Below, piece by piece: positions 1 to 5,156 of a stretch of DNA of 5,823 bases. The stretch comes from Deltaproteobacteria bacterium. Its GTDB lineage: Bacteria; Desulfobacterota; Syntrophia; Syntrophales; UBA2210. Each line of letters begins with the position of its first letter. Positions within the stretch are counted from its first letter, which is position 1. The DNA lies in assembly GCA_019313735.1 (NCBI GenBank), contig JAFDAR010000093.1, positions 1 to 5,823 on the forward strand, written 5' to 3'. The notes below the pieces were generated by a model. The model was given only the letters and a program-made list of their open reading frames with translations. It had not been told where the DNA came from and searched no databases. The translations under genes were made by a program, and so were the position numbers.

Positions 1-1
1 G

Positions 2-388
2 GTGGGATTTATAAGGAATCTTCCGAAGGAGCTTGCCTCAGCCTTCCGCGCGACACTGGAGGAGCTGGATGAGGCCGATCTGCTCCTCCATGTCATAGAC
101 GTGAGCAACCCGGGATTTGAGGAACAGATCGTCGCGGTGGAGAAGATACTGGAGGAGCTGGATCTTCAAAGGAAAAAGTGCGTGCGCGTATTCAACAAGG
201 TGGATCTCTTCCCGGACAGGGATATCCTGGACAATCTTTGCCGCCGATTCGACGCCATCCCCATATCGGCGCTGGACCCCAAAACCCTTCCCCCACTCCT
301 CAAGAAAATGGGGTCAGGTCTTGCGTTTTGCCTTTTGGGGGCTGCCTCAAATTACTCTCATGGCAAAAAGGCAAAACGCAAGACCTGA
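2..388 (+). CDS. hflX: GTPase HflX, C-terminal part (5' cut by window edge, 3' end replaced by repeat)
   Basis: HflX is a GTPase that binds the 50S subunit and splits stalled ribosomes. The frame is open from the first bases, so the N-terminal domain, Walker A and most of the G domain lie outside the window. What is visible starts inside the G3 motif (VGFIRNLP, from the family's DTVGFI), continues through AFRATLEELDEADLLLHVID, reaches G4 NKVD (residues about 66-69) and G5 ISAL (about 89-92), and stops being HflX-like at about residue 102 (LLKK). The last 26 residues, from MGSGLAF to the TGA at 386-388, are translated repeat DNA (307-395). The native C-terminus is therefore missing: perhaps 10-20 residues in lineages with short tails, about 60 in the E. 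coli type. The G motifs seen are intact, so the GTPase may still work. It converges with the transposase gene and overlaps it by 31 bp. The identification is firm; the functional state is not. Confidence 0.9.
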   Translation: MGFIRNLPKELASAFRATLEELDEADLLLHVIDVSNPGFEEQIVAVEKILEELDLQRKKCVRVFNKVDLFPDRDILDNLCRRFDAIPISALDPKTLPPLLKKMGSGLAFCLLGAASNYSHGKKAKRKT

Positions 389-395
389 CCCCATT
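307..395. repeat. Hairpin repeat (MITE/REP-like) copy 1, at the left end of the RAYT element
   Basis: This is a perfect 30-bp inverted repeat, 307-336 against 366-395, around a 29-nt spacer. The spacer contains a smaller potential hairpin, GGGG (338-341) against CCTC (345-348), with one G-T wobble. The arms match the repeats at 1182-1211 and 2871-2967. As RNA or single-stranded DNA it would fold into a very stable stem. In the + direction it is read as coding tail of HflX; in the - direction the right arm is read as the tail of the transposase. In the - direction the stem is followed by TTTTC, so it may also help to end the transposase transcript. Confidence 0.92.
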
Positions 396-1161
396 CTATT
401 TCTTTCCTGAGGCTATCTTGCTTACCCGCGAATAATGTAACCCGGTATAATCGCCTACGTCCTTTAACTTCGAGTGATGGCCGTGCGGCATATCGCTCCC
501 GCTTTATTGTTTCTTCCGTTTCAGGCTTATCAATCAAGTCCCCCGCCTTCCTGACAAATCCTTCTCTGCCTAATATGAATCCACCCTTCGCCTTTTTCAA
601 TGGACTCTCACATGTTAAACCCTCTTCGACAAAATGAATGTATTGCTTTGCGGCTTCAGGCTTTGAGGAATCAAACAGGCCCAATAACCAGTCCGTGTGC
701 AGAAAACCCGGTTTCATCTCGTATCCCGCCGTTGCCATTAATGATGACCAGGGCCATTTGTCTGGCGAGGAAACAAGCCCGGCTCGGACGGGGTTCAGTA
801 CAATATAGCGACTGAGTTCAAGGAGATAGCTCTCTTTTTCAACAAGAAAAGCCTTATAACGGCCCTGAAAGAGATGTCCCGATCTTTGATAGCGCAGGTT
901 GATTTTTTGTGTAAAAACACCATTGAGCTGACGCATCCCTGCTGAAAGATTGGCTTGCGGAGTTTCAACCAAAAGATGATAATGGTTGGTCATAAGGCAG
1001 TAGGCGTGGATAATCCACCCATAACGATCTACAACATCTGAGAGGACCTGCAGAAATATTTGATAATCTTCTCTGTCGAAATAGATGTCTTGTCGCGCAT
1101 TGCCCCGGGAGGTTACATGGTAAAGGCCTCCCTCAACTTCTATTCTAATCGGTCTTGCCAT
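358..1161 (-). CDS. REP-associated tyrosine transposase (RAYT, Y1_Tnp / IS200-like HUH family)
   Basis: This is a 267-residue HUH single-strand transposase of the TnpA-REP (RAYT) class. These proteins cut and rejoin single-stranded DNA at hairpin repeats. The N-terminus (MARPIRIEVEGGLYHVTSRG) is typical of the family. The HUH metal site is H60-Y61-H62 within MTNHYHLLVE, and the likely catalytic tyrosine is Y119 in RYIVLNPVRAG (Y112 is the alternative), so the core looks active. A basic C-terminal region follows. The last 11 residues (WGQVLRFAFLP) are read from repeat arm 366-395, so enzyme and substrate DNA overlap. The ATG at 1161 lies 10 nt after the uvrC stop and has no evident Shine-Dalgarno sequence. 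The gene may be read by coupling from uvrC, or from a weak promoter inside the right arm. It is AT-richer than its neighbours. The family call is firm; the substrate is inferred from the flanking arms. Confidence 0.92.
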   Translation of the reverse strand: MARPIRIEVEGGLYHVTSRGNARQDIYFDREDYQIFLQVLSDVVDRYGWIIHAYCLMTNHYHLLVETPQANLSAGMRQLNGVFTQKINLRYQRSGHLFQGRYKAFLVEKESYLLELSRYIVLNPVRAGLVSSPDKWPWSSLMATAGYEMKPGFLHTDWLLGLFDSSKPEAAKQYIHFVEEGLTCESPLKKAKGGFILGREGFVRKAGDLIDKPETEETIKRERYAARPSLEVKGRRRLYRVTLFAGKQDSLRKEIEWGQVLRFAFLP

Positions 1162-1170
1162 GCTTTTGGC

Positions 1171-1197
1171 TTTATATCAAAAAAAGGCAAAACGCAA
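1171..1197 (-). promoter_or_regulatory. Possible promoter of the RAYT gene built from the element's right arm
   Basis: On the - strand, TTGCGT (1197-1192, within the repeat arm) is followed after 15 bp by TATAAA (1176-1171), a good -10 match. Transcription would start at about 1164, leaving almost no leader before the ATG at 1161 and no ribosome binding site. The TAA stop of uvrC (1174-1172) lies inside this -10 box. The spacing is short and the -35 box is poor, so this is a weak call; co-transcription with uvrC is equally possible. Confidence 0.25.
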
Positions 1198-2851
1198 GAC
1201 CTGACCCCATTTTTCTTACCTTGCGGTGGTAGGTTATCGCGAAACGATGGGCCTCGTCTCTGACCCTCTGAAGGAGGAGGAGCGCCCGTGGATGCCTGTC
1301 AAGATAGAGGGGATTTTTCCGGCCCGGCAGATACACCCTGTCCCGGTCTCTGAAAACAGTGGAGCCCACCCCTGCCGGGCGTGTGCGTGATTTCTTCGCG
1401 AGGCCGACGACGTCCACTCCTTCCAGCCCCAAACCTTGAAGCACGGAGAGGGCGACTCCGAGCTGTCCCTTTCCACCGTCAACCACGATCAGGTCGGGCA
1501 TGTTTATCCCCTCCCTGTAACGCCTTTCCAGCACCTCGCGCATCATCCCATAGTCGTCGGCCCCTTCCTCCGTCTTTATCCTGAACCGCCTGTAGCCTGA
1601 TTTTTCCGGGACTCCCCGATTGAAGGAGACCAGCGAGCCGACGGCGTATTGCCCGCCGATATTGGATATGTCAAAACCCTCTATCCGGCAGGGTATCTTT
1701 CTCAGCTGGAGACATTTCGCGAGGGTCTCCAGCGACTCTTCGTCATTCGCCTCCAGCTCTTCTGCCGCCCGCAGGGCATTCTCGGCGTTGGACAGCGCCA
1801 TGGCAAGAAGCGCCTTTTTGTCCCCCCTCCGTGGAACTATAAGCGAGACTCTTCCGTTCTTTTTTTCACCAAGCCACTGCTCCATGGCCCGCGCGTCTTC
1901 CACAGGTTCGGGAACGATAATCTCCCCGGGCACGGTCACACCTGCGCTGTAATACTGCTTCAGGAGAGACGAGAGCGCCCCGGACGATTCCATCCCTGTC
2001 TTCAGGATGGGGAAACCACGGTGCCCGATGATGGCCCCCTTTCTTACATATATGGCGTATACCTGAATCCTGTCCCCTTCTCTGTAAAGGCCGAAGATAT
2101 CCTGATCTTTGAAAGAGGCGGAGACTATCCGCTGCTTTTCCAGCGTTGCCTCAACCGCGCCGATCCGGTCTCTTATCCGCGCCGCCTCCTCAAAATCCAG
2201 CCCTTCCGCGGCCCTGTCCATCCGCGACCTCAGTTGCCGGACGAGGCTGCCGCCGCGCCCCTCCATAAACAGGATCGCCTCCGCCACAATCTTCCGGTAA
2301 TCTCTGTCTGTAACAAGACCGCAACATGGCGCGAGACATCTGTTTATCTGAAACTCCATGCAGGGTCTCTTCCTCGTCTTGAATTCCAGGTCCCGGCATG
2401 TCCGGAGTGGAAATATGCGATGCAGATAGCGAAACGTTTCCTTCATCGAAGCGCTTGATGAATATGGCCCGAAATATCTCGCCCCGTCTTTTTGCACGCG
2501 CCTCACTAATTGAAAACGGGGAAACTTTTCCTTCGTGTCGATCCTTATGCTGTAAAAGTTTTTGTCGTCCCTCAGGTTGATGTTGTACCGGGGCCTGTGC
2601 TTTTTTATCAGGTTGTTCTCAAGGATCAGGGCCTCCTTTTCCGTCTCTGTGACGATAAATTCCACATCCCTTATCCTGGAAACCAGAAAGGGGATCATCC
2701 TCCTCAAGTCCGTCCCTCCGAAGTACGAACGCGCGCGGGCACGCAGATTCTTCGCCTTTCCGACGTAGATAATCCGCTCGGATGCATCCTTCATGAGATA
2801 AACGCCCGGACGGGCGGGTGCGGTTTTTATCTTCTCTTCCAGTCGATCCAT
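1172..2851 (-). CDS. uvrC: Excinuclease ABC subunit C, truncated: lacks the C-terminal helix-hairpin-helix domain
   Basis: UvrC makes the 3' and 5' incisions of nucleotide excision repair after UvrB loads on damage. The domains in order are: GIY-YIG nuclease (GVYLM at 16-20, YVGKAKNLR from Y29, R39, and the E of LEN near 78); four cysteines near 151, 163, 171 and 175 that fit the Fe-S cluster site; a UVR segment for UvrB contact at about 201-236; and an RNase H-like nuclease with acidic residues near 393 (FDIS), 432 (DDYG) and 457 (VDGG) and the EAH histidine near 535. Native sequence stops at YHRKVRK, near 546. It is followed by 12 residues from the repeat arm, for 559 in all against roughly 600-620 usually. 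The (HhH)2 DNA-binding domain is gone, though both catalytic centres remain. The start at 2851 (MDRLEEK) fits the family; the in-frame upstream extension is repeat DNA. Only a weak Shine-Dalgarno sequence (GAGAG) precedes it. It is the second gene after uvrB, with 128 nt between them. Confidence 0.95.
   Translation of the reverse strand: MDRLEEKIKTAPARPGVYLMKDASERIIYVGKAKNLRARARSYFGGTDLRRMIPFLVSRIRDVEFIVTETEKEALILENNLIKKHRPRYNINLRDDKNFYSIRIDTKEKFPRFQLVRRVQKDGARYFGPYSSSASMKETFRYLHRIFPLRTCRDLEFKTRKRPCMEFQINRCLAPCCGLVTDRDYRKIVAEAILFMEGRGGSLVRQLRSRMDRAAEGLDFEEAARIRDRIGAVEATLEKQRIVSASFKDQDIFGLYREGDRIQVYAIYVRKGAIIGHRGFPILKTGMESSGALSSLLKQYYSAGVTVPGEIIVPEPVEDARAMEQWLGEKKNGRVSLIVPRRGDKKALLAMALSNAENALRAAEELEANDEESLETLAKCLQLRKIPCRIEGFDISNIGGQYAVGSLVSFNRGVPEKSGYRRFRIKTEEGADDYGMMREVLERRYREGINMPDLIVVDGGKGQLGVALSVLQGLGLEGVDVVGLAKKSRTRPAGVGSTVFRDRDRVYLPGRKNPLYLDRHPRALLLLQRVRDEAHRFAITYHRKVRKMGSGLAFCLFLI
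1182..1211. repeat. Right-end arm of the RAYT element (single 30-bp arm)
   Basis: This is an exact copy of arm 366-395 and the reverse complement of 307-336. Only the right half of the hairpin unit is present. The preceding ATATCAA (1174-1180) also precedes the right arm of the copy at 2871-2967, so similarity extends into the spacer side. Read on the - strand, the arm gives UvrC its final residues MGSGLAFCLFLI and its TAA stop just beyond. Confidence 0.92.
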
Positions 2852-2870
2852 ATTTAATGCTCTCGTAGTA

Positions 2871-2967
2871 AATGGGGTCAGGTCTTGCGTTTTGCCTTTT
2901 ACGCCTTTGGGAGGCCGCCTCAAATTGTTCTCATATCAAAAAAGGCAAAACGCAAGACCTGACCCCA
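2871..2967. repeat. Hairpin repeat (MITE/REP-like) copy 2, inserted between uvrB and uvrC
   Basis: The left arm at 2871-2900 is identical to 307-336. The right arm at 2940-2967 pairs perfectly with 2873-2900 (28 bp). The spacer is 39 nt and shares GCCTCAAATT and TCTCAT with copy 1, plus a small internal hairpin GAGG-CCG-CCTC (2911-2921). It contains no gene, so it would have to be moved by the RAYT enzyme in trans. It fills almost all of the 128-nt uvrB-uvrC gap: about 12 nt remain after the uvrB stop and 19 nt before the uvrC start. Without it the two genes would be about 31 nt apart, a normal operon spacing. In the uvrBC mRNA it would form a long stem just upstream of the uvrC start. Confidence 0.92.
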
Positions 2968-2979
2968 CCATATCCCCAA

Positions 2980-4899
2980 TTATTCCCACAGCCCGATCTC
3001 TGTCTCTACCCGCGACAGTTCTCTGATCTCGTCCCTGATCTTTGCCGCCTTTTCAAATTCGAGGCCTTTGGCCGCCTGCCTCATCTCTCCTTCCAGCCTT
3101 TTTATCATGGCTGGAACATCTCCGGATATATACGCCTTCATCTTCTCCTCGACGCTGACGGTAACATAGTCCGCTTCATAGACGGAGCTCAGGATGTCGC
3201 TTATCTCCCTTTTAACAGACTCTGGCGTGATATTGTTCTCCTCATTAAAGCGCTGCTGTATCCGCCGCCTTCTCTTCGTCTCGTCAAGACATGCCTGAAT
3301 GGCGCCTGTAATCCTGTCCGCGTACATTATGACCTGTCCTCTTATGTTTCTCGCCGTCCGTCCACTCGTCTGTATAAGCGCGCGCTCGGAACGCAGGAAT
3401 CCCTCCTTGTCCGCGTCAAGGATGGCCACAAGGGAGACCTCCGGAATATCGAGCCCCTCTCTGAGCAGATTTATCCCGATAAGGGCGTCATACTTTCCCA
3501 GCCGGAGATCCCTGATGATCGCGACCCGGTCAAGGGTTTTGATATCGGAGTGAAGATATGCCACTTTCATCCCGAGATCGTGATAGTGCTCGGTAAGATT
3601 CTCCGCCATCCTCTTTGTCAGCGTGGTTACAAGTACGCGATCCCCCTGCGCGGCCCTCCTGCCGATCTCGTCGAACAGGTCATCCACCTGCCCGGCGACT
3701 GGTCTGATCACGATCTGGGGGTCCATAAGTCCGGTGGGACGTATTATCTGTTCCACAGTTACCCCTCCCGATTTTTTCAGCTCATAGTCCGCCGGGGTGG
3801 CCGATATGTAGAGCCTCTGGTTCGAAAAGGTCTCAAACTCCCTGAAGGTAAGGGGCCGGTTGTCAAGGGCGGAGGGCAGCCGGAACCCATATTCTATAAG
3901 GGTTCCCTTCCGGGATCTGTCCCCCCTGTACATGGCGTTTATCTGGGGAATCGTGGCGTGGCTCTCATCGATGATCACGAGGGCATCTTTGGGAAGATAT
4001 TCCATCAGCGTGGGGGGTGGCTCTCCCGGCTCGCGCCCTGTGAGGTGACGGGAATAATTTTCTATCCCCTGGCAGTATCCCATCTCCTCCATCATCTCCA
4101 GGTCAAATTTTGTCCTCTGTTCAAGGCGCTGCGCCTCAAGAAGTTTGTTCAGTGATCTCAGACTGTCAAGGCGCGATGCCAGCTCGTCCCTTATCGCGAT
4201 GATGGCCTTTGCCAGTGTGTCTTTTGTGGTCACATAGTGGCTTGACGGGTATATGGCGGTCCTGCCGATCCTGTCCAGCTTCTTCCCCCGGAGGGGATCA
4301 ACGAGGGATATGGACTCGATAACATCCCCGAAAAAATCCACCCTTATCGCCCTCTCTTCTTCATACGCGGGGAATATCTCCACTACATCCCCACGGACAC
4401 GAAAGGTGCCGCGATGAAAATCGATATCGTTGCGTTCATACTGTATCTCCACCAGTCTCCGGAGAAGGTGATCCCGCCCAATTTCCATATCTTTTTCCAG
4501 AGCTATCTGCATGCCGGCATATTTGTCCGGGGCACCTATCCCATAGATGCACGACACGCTGGCCACGACAATTACATCCCTCCTCTCCAGCAGCGAGCGG
4601 GTGGCCGAGTGGCGCATCTTGTCTATTCTGTCGTTTATGGAGGAATCCTTCTCGATATAGGTGTCGGTGCCCGGCATATAGGCCTCGGGCTGGTAATAGT
4701 CATAGTAGTGGGCGATGACGAGGGAGGTCCTCTGCGTCGCCTCAATAACATTCGCGATGGTAAAGGTCTTGCCGGAGCCGGTGACCCCGAGAAGCGCCTG
4801 GTGTTCCACTCCCCTCTCAACACCCTCCACAAGCCCTGCTATTGCCTGAGGCTGATCCCCTTCTGGTTTGAAACTTGTAACGATCTTGAATTGTTCCAT
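2980..4899 (-). CDS. uvrB: Excinuclease ABC subunit B with a 26-residue internal deletion
   Basis: UvrB is the damage-verifying helicase-like subunit of the UvrABC system. It is delivered by UvrA and recruits UvrC. The sequence shows Walker A GVTGSGKT (38-45), the beta-hairpin YYDYYQPEAY (65-74), DESH motif II (311-314), SATPADYEL (motif III region), GINLLREGLDIPEVSL (motif V), QTSGRTARN (motif VI, with Ser where Ile is usual) and a C-terminal UVR segment (about 603-637) that binds UvrC. The length is 639 against about 665-673. Compared with E. coli UvrB as remembered, the stretch from NKTLAAQL through EYFVS, 26 residues between H64 and Y65 (junction at 4707/4708), is absent while the frame is kept. 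This removes motif Ia and a core strand, so activity is doubtful. The start at 4899 is set by the conserved MEQFKIVTSFKPEGDQP and by GGAG 8 nt upstream. It is the first gene of the uvrBC unit. Confidence 0.96.
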   Translation of the reverse strand: MEQFKIVTSFKPEGDQPQAIAGLVEGVERGVEHQALLGVTGSGKTFTIANVIEATQRTSLVIAHYYDYYQPEAYMPGTDTYIEKDSSINDRIDKMRHSATRSLLERRDVIVVASVSCIYGIGAPDKYAGMQIALEKDMEIGRDHLLRRLVEIQYERNDIDFHRGTFRVRGDVVEIFPAYEEERAIRVDFFGDVIESISLVDPLRGKKLDRIGRTAIYPSSHYVTTKDTLAKAIIAIRDELASRLDSLRSLNKLLEAQRLEQRTKFDLEMMEEMGYCQGIENYSRHLTGREPGEPPPTLMEYLPKDALVIIDESHATIPQINAMYRGDRSRKGTLIEYGFRLPSALDNRPLTFREFETFSNQRLYISATPADYELKKSGGVTVEQIIRPTGLMDPQIVIRPVAGQVDDLFDEIGRRAAQGDRVLVTTLTKRMAENLTEHYHDLGMKVAYLHSDIKTLDRVAIIRDLRLGKYDALIGINLLREGLDIPEVSLVAILDADKEGFLRSERALIQTSGRTARNIRGQVIMYADRITGAIQACLDETKRRRRIQQRFNEENNITPESVKREISDILSSVYEADYVTVSVEEKMKAYISGDVPAMIKRLEGEMRQAAKGLEFEKAAKIRDEIRELSRVETEIGLWE

Positions 4900-4907
4900 C
4901 CGGTATT

Positions 4908-4911
4908 CTCC
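4908..4911 (-). promoter_or_regulatory. Shine-Dalgarno site of uvrB
   Basis: GGAG (within TTTGGAGAA on the - strand) lies 8 nt upstream of the ATG at 4899. It supports that start over the longer in-frame reading that begins at 5043, whose extra 48 residues cover intergenic repeats and do not resemble UvrB. Confidence 0.75.
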
Positions 4912-4921
4912 AAAGCTTTGC

Positions 4922-4963
4922 GTGACCAAAGATTTGATCTGTTTGTGACCCAAAGATCTGTTT
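4922..4963. repeat. Tandem imperfect direct repeat in the uvrB upstream region
   Basis: There are two adjacent units. GTGACC-AAAGAT-TTGAT-CTGTTT (4922-4944) is followed by GTGACCC-AAAGAT-CTGTTT (4945-4963), which differs by one extra C and a missing TTGAT. They lie 23-64 nt upstream of the uvrB start, just downstream (- strand) of a perfect TTGACA hexamer at 4970-4965. They could be paired operator boxes or a simple duplication. No convincing -10 box sits at standard spacing from that hexamer. Confidence 0.6.
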
Positions 4964-4978
4964 TTGTCAATAGTTGAA

Positions 4979-4998
4979 AAAAGGGCCTGACCCCTTTT
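4979..4998. repeat. Short dyad sharing the CCTGACCCC core of the RAYT arms
   Basis: AAAAGGG (4979-4985) and CCCTTTT (4992-4998) form a 7-bp stem around CCTGAC. The 9-mer CCTGACCCC (4986-4994) is the same as the outer end of every RAYT arm in the window, but the rest differs. It may be a degenerate or different-subfamily REP site upstream of uvrB. It is too weakly placed to call a terminator, since no gene ends next to it. Confidence 0.5.
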
Positions 4999-5156
4999 CC
5001 GATATGTTGACTTTTCCTGAAAACAGGGATAACCTACAGACAATTGAAGGGTTTGATTGCCTTATCTTCCTCTTTTACCTCCCATCCGGGAAGGAGGAAA
5101 TCTGCGACGTTGCAATCCGGGATTGATCCTGTTAACGAAAGTTTATTAAAACCATC

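Larger units (their letters stand above)
307..1211 (-). mobile_element. RAYT (REP-associated tyrosine transposase) element bounded by 30-bp inverted arms
   Basis: The element consists of a Y1-transposase gene plus identical 30-bp arms. The left boundary arm is 307-336 and the right boundary arm, in inverted orientation, is 1182-1211; a second inverted arm at 366-395 makes the left end a complete hairpin repeat. The outer ends begin AATGGGGTCAGG on each side read inward. No target-site duplication is visible at the flanks, as expected for IS200/IS605-like and RAYT enzymes, which move single-stranded DNA. The immediate flanks do resemble each other in inverted form (AAGAAAA at 302-308 against TTTTTCTT at 1210-1217), which could be an arm extension or an A-rich target preference. 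The copy at 2871-2967 lacks this extension. The element interrupts the 3' ends of both hflX and uvrC. Its base composition is lower in GC than uvrC, which agrees with acquisition by transfer. Confidence 0.8.
4900..5156. other. Divergent intergenic region between uvrB and the CNNM gene
   Basis: No protein-coding gene is recognised here. Besides the two repeats listed separately, it holds a CCTG-AAAA-CAGG dyad (5016-5027); a possible + strand promoter, TTGACT (5007-5012) with TAACCT (5030-5035) at 17 bp, weak; a strong Shine-Dalgarno-like AAGGAGG (5091-5097) that is not followed by an ATG or GTG at normal spacing; and a perfect dyad CAATCC-G-GGATTG (5113-5125). Promoters for both divergent genes should lie here, but none is convincing, and no known LexA box type was recognised. 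Confidence 0.6.

Noticed and set aside
307..1211. CRISPR array
   Set aside because: The repeats are few, inverted and irregularly spaced, and no cas gene is present; a RAYT gene explains them.
307..1211. Target-site duplication around the RAYT element
   Set aside because: The flanks share only inverted A/T-rich similarity (AAGAAA / TTTCTT), not a direct repeat.
1649..2458. 269-residue open frame on the + strand opposite uvrC
   Set aside because: It is antisense to conserved uvrC codons and has no domain or ribosome binding site.
2852..2923. 24-residue N-terminal extension of UvrC from a TTG at 2923
   Set aside because: It is translated repeat DNA (KGKTQDLTPF) with no UvrC similarity; the conserved start is MDRLEEK at 2851.
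2872..4155. Long 427-residue open frame on the + strand opposite uvrB
   Set aside because: It is the antisense shadow of uvrB and begins in the repeat; no recognisable protein features.
4979..4998. Rho-independent terminator
   Set aside because: It lies upstream of both divergent genes with no gene ending into it, and its T run is short and followed by CC.
4900..5043. 48-residue N-terminal extension of UvrB from 5043
   Set aside because: It covers intergenic repeats, whereas a good Shine-Dalgarno and the conserved UvrB N-terminus support 4899.
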